A DNA stretch of 64,000 nucleotides from Misgurnus anguillicaudatus (GCF_027580225.2 NC_073354.2:24449001-24513000); one strand, 5' to 3'. Shown: positions 47,210 to 56,495, counted from the stretch's first letter. Numbers and translations are program-made. The notes: generated by a model from the letters alone, not told the origin.

Positions 47210-47406
47210 CATAACTTGCTTAATTTTCTACCGATTTTCAAACGGTTTGGTTTGTTATGAACGTCTGCATACTTATACTAAAAAAAAAATATTTTCATGA
47301 AACACGTTAAAGCATCCAGAATTATAGCCACGTTAATAATGTTTGTAAGAAACTAAACCATTTGAAGAAAATTGGTAGAAAATTGAGCAACTTATTGTCA
47401 CTTAAA
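47208..47406. mobile_element. Palindromic repeat 'AACTTGCTTAATTTTCTACC'
   Basis: AACTTGCTTAATTTTCTACC near 47213 pairs with GGTAGAAAATTGAGCAACTT near 47375, and the arms continue through the ACGGTTTGGTTT / AAACTAAACCATT blocks. The hairpin is about 190 bp, with an AT-rich centre. Confidence 0.65.
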
Positions 47407-47666
47407 AGTACATGCACCATTAAAACACAATGCTATGAGTGAGCGATCGTCTTGTGGTAAGATGGCCGCCAGGTGATGACGTTAGAGACTCCGCCGTTAC
47501 ACATCTAGCCTTTATTATACATATCTATGTACATGTCCCCTAACTGTCATATTAGCAGAAACTTTATAAAGAGGACGTTTGCTCTGACCTTACAAATACG
47601 CTGTGAGGGTATGACATGAGGCTAATTAATAAAGGAATCTTCATTTTTGGGTAACCTAACCCTTTA
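47407..47666. mobile_element. TTAA-type MITE, right part
   Basis: It contains TCGTCTTGTGGTAAGATGGC and ends TTTTTGGGTAACCTAACCCTTTAA with TTAA at 47663-47666. The left terminus is not recognised. Confidence 0.5.
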
Positions 47667-48653
47667 ATCTGTAATTATGGTTGGCGCAACCCAGCGTATT
47701 AAATTTTGAGAACAAACCATGTTTAAAGTAAAGGTCATATCTCCACTCTCCCATACGCATTTATATCCTATTCAAAACCATGCATTCGGTGAATGAGCAA
47801 TGCCTCATGGTACCCTCACAAAAGGGCACACAATCTTTCCAATTTTTTTACCTTCACTGTTCCTTGCTGGTGGAACGATCTCATAAACTCTGTCTGAGTA
47901 GGTGCGTCCATCACAATAGTCAAAAAAGCTAAAACGTATCTTGACTGGAACATTCTAAATGCTCATCCTATTTCATTCTTTTTTCCTCTTCTAGCTAGCA
48001 TTTTTCTGAAAATTGTTTCTGTGCATTTTAAATTCCCACAACCTTGGTTCTCTGTGTGTGTGTGCGACTGTATGTAGATGTCAATGATAAATTCAGAGTC
48101 TATTCCTTGAAAAATTCACTAGTCATGAACTCTGTGATAGAATAAGCACCCCACAGCTTAAGCCCTGACCCTGTGATAACACAGACAATATATCTTCTTC
48201 CTCCTGTGTCTCTTTCCATTCATCTATGTCTCCTATCGTTTGTCATTAGCTCTCTGCCTTTTTCCTATCTTTCTTTCTCCCTGTTTTCCATCTTTCATGC
48301 TGTTTGCATGTTGTTTCTCCTCTCTTTCTCATATGAAGTCAAGGCCTTGGTCTAAACATGCTCAACAACTTTAAATGAATGTAGCTCTGCTGAAATTTAA
48401 TTAATTTATGATATTTACTACATTATACAGTCCTGAAGATAAGCATTTTATTTAATGAAGGGACACTGTTTCCACTGAACCCTGCCATGTTTCACTAATG
48501 GTGTCTAAACTTGAGACGGTGCGGGCTTTAGTGAACTTTTCAACAGAAAGTTTAAGCTTATTTTAATAAGCAAAGTATGCTCCAGTTTTTGACATAGACC
48601 AAATTGGACTTTTGACTCTTAGATAAAATATTTATATACAGCCCAGTCTCACG
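47667..48653. other. Single-copy-like stretch
   Basis: Nothing recognised except a short TCTT/CT-rich run near 48200-48330. Confidence 0.5.
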
Positions 48654-48673
48654 AAATTTCGTTATATAGTCAC

Positions 48674-48794
48674 ATAATATTTCTGATGAAGAGCCTGCGT
48701 GCTCGAAACGTAACCTTGATGCCATGCACTAGTTTTAAATAATAAATATTTTTTATACTTTTAGAGCTTTGGTGTTGCAGACTTTACATTGCTA
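48674..48794 (+). mobile_element. Penelope-like (hammerhead-bearing) retro-insert, 121 bp
   Basis: The insert is flanked by identical 14-bp copies of CGTTATATAGTCAC (48660-48673 and 48795-48808), a duplication length typical of reverse-transcription-based insertion rather than DNA transposition. It contains CTGATGAAGAGCCTGCGTGC, TCGAAACGT and a 3' part 'taataaatattttttatact' plus GAGCTTTGGTGTTGCAGAC. This layout is recalled from the 3' ends of Penelope-like elements in fish. No reverse-transcriptase or GIY-YIG coding sequence is present. Confidence 0.72.
48683..48711 (+). ncRNA. Hammerhead-ribozyme-like core
   Basis: The invariant CTGATGA (48683-48689) is followed by a potential stem II (GAGC 48691-48694 with GCTC 48701-48704, loop CTGCGT) and then GAAA (48705-48708) with CGT downstream. 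This is the order of the hammerhead catalytic core. Departures: one extra A between CTGATGA and the stem, and no clear helix I or helix III partner within the insert. Penelope-like hammerheads are known to have a very short helix III and to act as dimers, so a monomer could be inactive. Self-cleavage is not shown. Confidence 0.55.
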
Positions 48795-49091
48795 CGTTAT
48801 ATAGTCACGTAACCTTTTGATTCTTTTTTCATGATATTATCACGAATTTCAGCGTTTTTTTGTGACCGTATAACGAATTCGTGTTTTGTTTGATTATCAT
48901 GTATTGGCTACTCAACTGTTTTGTCCTATTTTCTTACAATTGTCGCTACGGTTTAGGGTTAGATTTACATAAAATGACATTTTGTCCAAACCCAACTCTA
49001 ACCCTAACACCAGGCGACATATAAAAAAATAAATCAGAAAAAATAATATAAACCAATACATAAAGTAACATTCTAATGCAAGCACCTAAGC

Positions 49092-49525
49092 CAACCTGAT
49101 CTCACGAATTTCCGAGGCATAGTCACGGAATTTTTTGCTAATTTTTCCGTGGCATTGCTACGGACTGTCTTTTTCTGTGGCATTCTCACGGATTGGTTAC
49201 TCAACTGTTTTGTCCTATTTTCTTACCATTTTCGCTTCGGTTTAAGGTTAGATTTACATGAAATGACATCCTTACCCAAACCCAACTCTAACCCCAACGC
49301 CAGGCGACAACTGTTTAAAGTTTAGAAAATATAAAAGAATAAAGCAGAAAAATAGTATAAACCAATAGTTAAACTGACATACTAATGCAAACACCAAATC
49401 TAACCCTAAACCGAAGCGGAAATGGTTTAAAAATAGGAAAAGGAAAAATACAGTCCGTAGCAGGGCCACGGAAAAATTAGCAAACATTCCGTGACTATCC
49501 CACGGAATTTTGTGAGATCATGTTG
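49092..49525. mobile_element. 'CAACCTGATCTCAC' foldback, nested
   Basis: The left CAACCTGATCTCACGAATTT and right TTTTGTGAGATCATGTTG are inverted, continued by CACGGAATTTTTTGCTAATT against TTAGCAAACATTCCGTGA. CCTAAGC flanks it on both sides (49085-49091 and 49526-49532), a duplication of 7 bp or more. The centre has 'aacccaactctaacccc' words shared with the element it sits in. Confidence 0.88.
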
Positions 49526-49651
49526 CCTAAGCAGTTGTGTAACCAATACGTGATAATCACACAAAAACAAGAATTTGTTATACGGTCACAAAAAAAATCG
49601 GAAATTCGTGATAATATCACGAAAAAAGAATAAAAAATGTATGTGGCTATT

Positions 49652-50098
49652 AGTGGCGGCTGGTGACTTCTTTTTTTTGGGGGCACACAATGAGAAGTTC
49701 GTCACAACATGGCTGCGTCCGAAAACTCTAAATTGAGGCAGCTTTACAAGGCAGGAAGGCATCAAGGCATGTCCGAATTCAATGCTAGGTTTACTTCCTG
49801 TCTCCTGAGATACCAATGCGTACATTAAGAATGTGATTGGCCGAGCCTGGTCGAGTTCGAAAAAATAAAATGGCAGCCAAGGACGCGACTGGAGCACAAA
49901 TTTACAGTGTGTCTCAATCAGCTCCCTTGTTCAGTAGTCAGGGCACTGATCAGGGAGTCGGCCATTTTAAGGGCTGTCTCAATCGCAAAATCCGTCCAGT
50001 GCACTGGAACGTTCGTTCCCTAAAAATTCCCACAATGCAACGAAAAAAAACAGTGAGCATCGATGGTCCCTATGTTCCCTAACCGGAAATCACGTGAC
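49652..50098. mobile_element. Mosaic of transposon ends
   Basis: It begins AGTGGCGGCTGGTGACTTCT, a hAT-like left end. This is followed by a 'GGCTGCGTCCGAAAACTCTA' end and then 'GTGTCTCAATCAGCTCCCTT', each recalled as the terminus of a different teleost element. No matching right ends were identified nearby, so boundaries are uncertain. Confidence 0.45.
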
Positions 50099-51498
50099 CT
50101 TTTCTGAAGCTCGCCAACCGAACATCACGTGATCCAACTCAATAAACTTTATGAAATGTTACAGAACTTTTATAAAGACAAACGTTTGTTTTAGTTGTAA
50201 ATATAAACACCCATTGCTACACAGTAAGGAACCACAATCTAATCAATATTTAAAATAATAATATTTATTTAAAATTGTAAATATATTTATTACATTTAAA
50301 ATGTAATTATATGCCTCCAATTTTAAGCACAGATATGTAAGAGAATAGTGACAGCATTTTCACAATGTACTGTTTTTAAAATTAAGTCAGAGAGATGTTG
50401 GTTTTGCCGGTTGTTGATGAGTAACAGCTGTGAGTGATCACAACGCGCTTCAAGGTGGAAAAGAGGATGTTTGTTTAATACATTTTTGCAATATTACCTG
50501 AAACTGTCTTTACTAAATGATAAAAGACTATTTATTAGGCGCACTGACAGTAATAAAATTAATATATTTCATCTGTGCATAAGGTAGGGCCTTATAAACA
50601 TCAGCCAATCGTTGATGCAATCATCGCAATCGTCATTGGCCCTCTGGCTTGTCAATCACTGCCATTACGTTTCTTGCGAGAGACGTGCGCGCTCCAGTAA
50701 CATTACACGAGTGACGCATGCGCATAGCGCATGAAACTCCGTCTTAAGTTTCGGTTTGTTTTCATTTTCGCTCCTGCTTTCCTCCTCGAATCTGCACCAT
50801 GGAAGAGAAGAAACCCGAAGGAGGACGCAAAAGAAAGAGTTTTGAAGTCGCTGAGAAGAGGAGAAAATTGTCAGAATAATGTAAACAACCCAGAGTTGTT
50901 ATTGGAGAAACATTTCAACACTGGAGAGCAATGAAGGAACAGAGAGGTGTCAAGACAGACGCGCAGCTCGCAAAAATTCTCTTCGACAGGTAACAGTGAT
51001 TATTCTTTCTTTGTGTAATAATTATTGTTGTACTGTTATTCAGGTATATCGACGTTGTTCTTGTACTGTAGTTGTAAGGCAGTGACTAGTCTGCTACATG
51101 CTAGTTGAAATGGGAGTAGGTAGCGTCGACTGATCTAACTTTACGTCTTATGTGTTTATTATCATATCATTTCACATAATTAATCCACTAACGCGACACA
51201 ACATATGTCAGTGGTAAACAAACACTCGTGTTCAAATACTCGTGCACGAGTTATGGAAGGCGTTTCCTAGAAATGAGCTGTGAAGGAGGGAGGCTGTTCT
51301 TACGCATGCGCTTATTTAAAAAACTCAGTAACGGTCTTTGGATTCTCAATCGGCGGAAACATCCTCTTTTGCGCCTTTAAGTGTCATAGCGGTCAGCAGT
51401 GCCTCTAAATATGGCGCCCACGTCCCATAATGCAACACTTAGCATGAAGTTATCGTCATGATGTGGAGCCCCGTTCATGAGCCCCATCCACTTCTATA
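50099..51498. other. Transposon-derived interior, ends unresolved
   Basis: It contains the pseudo-exon at 50799-50989, CpG-rich sequence before it and AT-rich sequence around 50230-50340. It may be the interior of the element whose left end (GTGTCTCAATCAGCTCCC) lies near 49911, but the right end was not found. Confidence 0.35.
50799..50989 (+). pseudogene. Broken first exon of a transposon-associated protein
   Basis: An ATG in a good Kozak context (caccATGG) opens MEEKKPEGGRKRKSFEVAEK, reaches a stop at codon 27, and continues in the same frame as RVVIGETFQHWRAMKEQRGV and TDAQLAKILFDR up to a donor-like CAG/GTAACA at 50989/50990. A segment 'R-V-x-I-G-x-x-F-x-R-W-R-x-L-R-x-x-K-G-x-K-T-D-x-x-x-A-x-x-L-L-D-R' is recalled from the N-terminal exon of many fish zinc-finger/transposon proteins of unclear function. 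The stop codon and absence of visible downstream exons make this a relic. The family is not named with confidence. Confidence 0.45.
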
Positions 51499-52486
51499 GA
51501 CGGTTTCAGCAGTAACAACGTAAACAAGCAGCTGTCGTGGTCCGCACGTAACTTTCGGTAAACTCAGCTAAGAATAAATAACAACAAAGTTCTTTAAACG
51601 TAGTTTATTTATATAACAAGCAAAAATACAACACATCCCAGATAGCAGTCAGTTCTGGGCCGATTCTGGCTTTTTTCCGCCAGTGTCGGCTGAAAGCCGG
51701 ACAGATTTTTAGTGTATGCGCCAGAACTGGCCCAGATGAGGAAATAGTATACCAGTAATAAACACTATTTATAGCTGTTGGCCCGAGTGTAAGCATACTC
51801 AGCTGAAGTCCGGGTCTACTAAAGTAGCGTCTCAGTGTAATCGGGCCAAATCTGGCATTGTGTAGTCGGACCGACTACATTGCATTGTGCCTGGACCGAT
51901 TATGGTTTGATATGATACTGCCAAGATGTGTATGATGTCAGAAATTCAGTATGTGGCCCGATACTAGTGGAACTGACACATGCCGGTTGTAACGCTGTTT
52001 GGCGGCAATTTAAAAATGTTTATGCTTCAGACTGACAGTATACAGTACACGGCCCGATTCCGTGATGCGGCAATCAGCCCTCTAGCTGTTGAACGGCAAC
52101 ATCACCACTGCTGTTATGATTTGAATCAAGCAGAGCACAAAGCTGAGCTCCCGTTCGACACAGACACCATCATCAATAACTGGTAAGTCACTGATTTAGT
52201 TTTTATATGTTAAAAATGCATGATAACAATGAAAAGGAATTGTTTGCTACATATTCAAAACCGTGAATTTTCCTGCATGTTTAGCCAGCTATCACGTTAG
52301 CTTAAATATTGTTGTTAGTAAGCTGAATCCATTTAGAAAGATGTAAATAACCAGTCGTCGTTCACGTGCAGGTTAACAGGTTTTTAATAATCAAGCAGAG
52401 AATTCAGACACACGTTCGTATCTTCATAAAAAGGAGCAGTACACACAACCTTATTTGAGCTAAAGTAGTTAAGAAGTTAAAGAGCA

Positions 52487-52735
52487 CCCTGCTGAAAAAT
52501 CCAGCATCAAACCAGCATGGGAATTATGATGGTCTTTGCTGGTGGTCACCAGCATAACAGCACCAAAACACAACATATGCTGTGGCTTGCTGGTATGACC
52601 AGCATGGGATGCTGGTGCTAATGCTGGTTTGGTGATGGTCCTGGTTTGAGGCTGTTTAGCTGGTGTTCACTAGCAAACCAGCACCAAAACACAACATATG
52701 CTGTTCTTGCTGGTATGCTGTTTTTTTCAGAAGGG
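52487..52735. mobile_element. 'CCAGCA' MITE
   Basis: The termini are CCCTGCTGAAAAATCCAGC and GCTGTTTTTTTCAGAAGGG. There are two direct copies of CAGCACCAAAACACAACATA and TGCTG (near 52557 and 52679) and many CCAGCA/TGCTGG words. CA flanks each side. It is inserted in family A copy 5, ten bases from its end. Confidence 0.82.
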
Positions 52736-52822
52736 CACATTTTTCAGATTCACGAATTTACACACCCTTTGATGTGTAAGTGTTAAAGACATGTGAACAA
52801 TGTGCAAATGTACAAAACCCTA

Positions 52823-53029
52823 CACTGTAAAAAATTTGCTGTAATTATGCAGCTGGTTGCCAGTAACTTACTGTAGAAGTTAAAGACTGAAAATGTTTCA
52901 TGTTAATTTAACTTTGAACAAACTGTTGCCAGTAAATAACATAAATGTAAAATCTACAGTAAGTTACTGGCAGCTAGTTGGCAGTAACACCCAGTAATAC
53001 TGTAATTTCTACAGAATTTTTTTACAGTG
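52823..53029. mobile_element. CACTGTAAAAAA palindromic MITE, copy 2
   Basis: The termini CACTGTAAAAAATTTGCTG and AGAATTTTTTTACAGTG are flanked by TA on both sides (52821-52822 and 53030-53031). It is nearly identical to 22695-22900, implying recent activity of the family. Confidence 0.92.
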
Positions 53030-53382
53030 TAAGTAAACAATGACGCCAGTTATCTTCTTCAACTTAAATCTCTTTTCTTGGACTACAACAAACACACAAC
53101 AGTTTACTTCTATGGATTGCACACAACTTTTCTTAAATTAGCACACAAAAAATAGCATGCATCACCTCTTTGATATAAGCAATCAACTACTGTATGACCT
53201 GTGTCCTGTATGAAACTATGACCAACTATTAAGACTATAAATCTGTTTCAGGTTAACTGGTTGGGGCTTATTGGCGGGACAGATGTACGAGACTGCACAT
53301 GGCATATATTGAAGAGGGCGACCGACAACTCCCTGGCATAAAACCTCAACGGGATGGAAAAGACTTTATTTGCCACCCTCTA

Positions 53383-53587
53383 CACTGAAAAAAATGATTC
53401 ATTGAATTTAATCAATTTTTTTAAGGTAAGTGGTTGCAATCAATTTATTTAAGCTACATTTAAACAAAAAAGATTAGTAAAGTAAAATAAAATATAAAAC
53501 TTTTGTTTAAATGTAGCTTAAATAAATTGATTGCAACCACTTACCTTAAAAAAATTGATTAAATTCAATGAATCATTTTTTTCAGTG
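53383..53587. mobile_element. Near-perfect palindromic MITE, CACTGAAAAAAA
   Basis: The arms of about 88 bp (53383-53470 and 53500-53587) are almost exact inverted copies: ATTGAATTTAATCAATTTTT faces its complement. An AT-rich spacer of about 30 bp separates them. The target TA is duplicated (53381-53382 and 53588-53589). It lies at the end of the second DUF4806-like exon. Confidence 0.95.
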
Positions 53588-54274
53588 TAACTCAGAGAGG
53601 TAGTGATTGGTAAATATATCTGTTAATTATTTGTTAATAAAAATTAGACATTTCTTTTTAATATGCTCATTAAATGTTAAAGATTTCACAATGACAATAT
53701 GGATTACTTATTTTAAAGATGCAGTTCGGAGAAGGTCCCTTACAGTTGTGGAGGGGACAATGAAGAGGTGGCTCGATCGAGAGGGTGGGTGCAAGAGACA
53801 ACTTTAGCAAAAGAAAAGCAGTTAGTGTTAGCGCCTGTGTTTGAGTCTGCAAAGGAGAATGTTTTGTGCTGTAAAAAGAGTGGTGGTGTTTTGGTTAAAT
53901 GTGTTTAACTTGTTTTAATTACTTGGCTTGTGTGTGAGAGGTGTGTGTGCGTGTGGGTTGGTATATGTGGTTTATGGGGAATAGTGTATAATGACATGTT
54001 TAATATGCTATAAACATGCTTTACAGGGACACAATACTAAGTGGTACTTTTTCAGATTAAAGACTTCCAACAGATTTTTGTTATGGTTGGGCTTAGGGAC
54101 TAGGGTAAGTTAAGGCAATAGAATATACAGTTTGTACAGTATAAAATGCATTGTGTATGGAATTGTCCCGGTAAACCACATATGCCAATGTGTGTGTGTG
54201 GTGTGTGTGTGAGAGAGAATTTTTTTCTTTAAATGTTAATTAATTTGTTTTACATGTTGTCTCGCTGTAATTGC

Positions 54275-55004
54275 TTAAAGGAATAGTCTACTCATTTTCA
54301 ATATTAAAATATGTTATTACCTTAACTAAGAATTGTTGATACATCCCTCTATCATCTGTGTGCGTGCACGTAAGCACTGGAGCGCGCTGCGACGCTTCGA
54401 TAGCATTTAGCTTAGCCCCATTCATTCAATGGTACCATTTAGAGATAAAGTTAGAAGTGACCAAACACATCAACGTTTTTCCTATTTAAGACGAGTAGTT
54501 ATACGAGCAAGTTTGGTGGTACAAAATAAAACGTAGCGCTTTTCTAAGCGGATTTAAAAGAGGAACTATATTTTATGGCGTAATAGCACTTTTGGGAGTA
54601 CTATGACTCGCCTGAAAAGTCCGCTCCCCTTCTCACTCTCATAATGGGAGAGGGAGGGTGTTACTGCGCCGAGTCGAAGTACTCCCAAAAGTGCTATTAC
54701 GACATAAAATATAGTTCCTCTTTTAAATCCGCTTAGAAAAGCGCTACGTTTTATTTTGTACCACCAAACTTGCTCGTATAACTACTCGTCTTAAATAGGA
54801 AAAACGTTGATGTGTTTGGTCACTTCTAACTTTATCTCTAAATGGTACAATTGAATGAATGGGGCTAAGCTAAATGCTATCGAAGCGTCGCAGCGCGCTC
54901 CAGCGCTACGTGCACGCACACAGATGATAGAGGGATGTATCAACAATTCTTAGTTAAGGTAATAACATATTTTAATATTGAAAATGAGTAGACTATTCCT
55001 TTAA
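54275..55004. mobile_element. 730-bp near-perfect palindrome bounded by TTAA
   Basis: The arms 54275-54610 and about 54670-55004 are inverted copies with very few differences (for example a small change near 54356 and one at 54450). The spacer is about 60 bp. TTAA lies at both outer ends (54275-54278 and 55001-55004). It is non-coding with ACGTTTTTCCTATTTAAGAC and AAAGCGCTACGTTTTATTTT blocks. The right TTAA is shared with the next element. Confidence 0.95.
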
Positions 55005-55858
55005 GGGGATAATTCACCCCAAAATTGCAATTTTATCATAAATCACTTCGTTCTAAACCAACAAGTGCTTAGATTGTCTTTAGAACACGTTTTTAGATAT
55101 TTTTGATGAAAACTGGGAGGCTTCTGTCTGTCCCATTGATTTCAGTAAGTTTTACAATCCATTTAACACAAAAGAATGAAAGACATTGCCAAAAAGTTCA
55201 GTGTTCCATCAGTATTTCAATGAAAAATTTTTTCAACAGTTTGTTCTTCTCCTTGGTCGTTCAAAGCCTGTTAACGACCAGACTACGGCGCATCCTGCTG
55301 ACGGCACCTGCTGCTGACGTCACCTGCTGACGTAGTTCCCAGCGTACAGACAGAATAGGCTGCCAAGTAATTTGTACATTTATTTGGGCTGTTTAAGTAT
55401 TGCTACAATGTTTGCATTATGCTTTAAAAAAAAGCGTAGAAAAAAAAAAAAAAATTGGTAACCACGTCAGCAAGTGACGAGAGCTGCAGGCGACGTCAGC
55501 AGCATCGCCGCAGTCCGGTCTTGAATACACTTTCAACAACTAAGGAGGAGAACAAATTGTTAAAATCGTTCGTTTTATTTTCTTTGTGCACAAAGTGTTC
55601 TTGTCACTTCATAATATTATTATTACAGTAAACTACTAATGGAAAATGGACCTTTTTGGCGATGTCTTTCATTCTTTTCTGGGAAACGGACTGCGAGACC
55701 AACTCAAGTCAATGGGACAGACAAAACCCTCCCGGTTTTCATAGAGAAGTTCTAGGAATGTGTTCTGAGGACGGTCGGGGCACTTGGTGGTTTGGAGCGG
55801 CACAGGGGTAAGTGATTTATGAGAAAATTGTAATTTTAAGGGTGAACTATCCCTTTAA
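55001..55858. mobile_element. TTAA-type element 'GGGATAATTCACCC'
   Basis: The left TTAAGGGGATAATTCACCCC and right GGGTGAACTATCCCTTTAA have TTAA at 55001-55004 and 55855-55858. Internal 'cctgctgacgtcacctgctgacgtag' and 'cacgtcagcaagtgacg' words face each other. It is 858 bp and non-coding, abutting the palindrome through one shared TTAA. Confidence 0.88.
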
Positions 55859-56149
55859 AAATGTTTATAAAGTGGGTTATGTGCTTGTAAAATGTGTTGT
55901 GTAAGAGATATATGTCTGTTTGTATTTGTTGGGCTTTGTAAAGTGTACTGAATTTGTTAAGAATTAATATGTTCAAAATTACGGTTAATTGTTGGTACAT
56001 GTTAAAACATGTTCATATTTATGTATTTGTTAACTGTTAATTCACATTAATGTGATGTGTGTATTTTTTTAATAAAAGGCTCTTAATCTTCTTAAATGGG
56101 TGTATTTTTCTTGAAAAATAAAAAATATACAATATTTACCAGTTTCTGG

Positions 56150-56495
56150 GCCACATCTGGCCCAGGGACCATGCAGATGTTGTCAGCCACATAAAACAAA
56201 GGGTCTGGGCCAGACCTGGGCCAAATAAGCAATTTAAGTCACTTTACAGTGTGCTAGCCAGACCTGGGCCAAATAAACAATTTAGGTCACTTTACAGTGT
56301 GCTGACCAAATCTGGGCCAAGTCAGTATGTAAGATCTATTTTACTGGGTGTGGGCCACAACTGGCCCAGATTTAATAGTTTGATCCAATTTTTAGTGTGT
56401 GGGCCAGTTTTGGGCCGGGGACCCAGCCAGAACTGGGCCAGAACTCAAGCAAATATGTGGCCCAGTGGTGGGCCAGCCAGATTTTGCTATTTGGG
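56150..56495. repeat. Subterminal repeats of the 4.86-kb element
   Basis: A unit of about 57 bp, CCAGACCTGGGCCAAATAA then GTCACTTTACAGTGTGCT, occurs twice with a third partial copy. Numerous TGGGCCAG/CTGGCCCA words face both ways. The left end (51640-51960) holds matching but more diverged words. Such arrays often serve as transposase binding sites, which is inference here. Confidence 0.75.

Larger units (their letters stand above)
48654..49645. mobile_element. 'TGATCTCAC'-type element with two insertions
   Basis: The left CCAGTCTCACGAAATTTCGT and the inverted right half (GATAATATCACGAAAAAAGA, complement of left TTCTTTTTTCATGATATTATC) form a foldback. It is interrupted by a Penelope-like insert (48674-48794) and a second element of the same superfamily (49092-49525). 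The right terminus is lost at 49645. Confidence 0.75.
52477..53131 (-). mobile_element. TTAA-type MITE family A, copy 5, twice interrupted
   Basis: It starts TTAAAGAGCA (TTAA 52477-52480), is broken at once by 52487-52735, resumes as ACATTTTTCAGATTCACG and is broken again by 52823-53029. It then follows copy 4 through 'gacgccagttatct', TCTCTTTTCTTGGACTACAA and CAGTTTACTTC before ending near 53131. The outer end is lost. Confidence 0.78.
51980..53807 (+). pseudogene. Interrupted multi-exon gene with DUF4806-like C-terminus
   Basis: Three possible exons are visible. The first (51980-52183) is an open frame ending in a strong donor, AACTG/GTAAGT; its peptide is not recognised. The second starts after an acceptor (TCTGTTTCAG, exon from 53252) and reads LGLIGGTDVRDCTWHILKRA, then DNSLA, a stop, and NLNGMEKTLFATL. 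The third (about 53719-53807) reads DAVRRRSLTVVEGTMKRWLD then REGGCKRQL and a stop. The order 'L-x-x-I-G-G-x-x-V-x-D-x-x-x-x-I-L-K-R … L-A', a basic middle and a 'KRWL … DR-x-GG' ending is what I recall for DUF4806, a domain common in uncharacterised fish and arthropod proteins. It is broken by an internal stop and by MITEs in the intron (52487, 52823) and at the second exon's end (53383). The exon structure is inference; no function is known to me. Confidence 0.5.
51637..56495 (+). mobile_element. 4.86-kb TIR transposon with DUF4806-like cargo
   Basis: The left CCCAGATAGCAGTCAGTTCT and right GATTTTGCTATTTGGG give TIRs of about 12 bp (CCCAGATAGCA). The dinucleotide AT flanks both sides, and the intact MITE at 19964-20252 shows the unoccupied site 'acacatagattacc', so the target duplication is AT (or none if T/A belong to the TIR). 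Both subterminal regions hold 'ggcccaga/tctgggcc' words. It carries degenerate exons (51980-53807) and secondary insertions at 52477, 52487, 52823, 53383, 54275 and 55001. The AT duplication recalls the ISL2EU/PHIS group, but the superfamily is not assigned. Confidence 0.75.

Noticed and set aside
49652..51498. A single complete hAT or other element covering this span
   Set aside because: Left ends of at least three families are present but no matching right ends or target duplications were found.
56220..56330. Regular repeats with spacers, superficially CRISPR-like
   Set aside because: Only two to three diverged copies, in a eukaryotic transposon end; not a CRISPR array.
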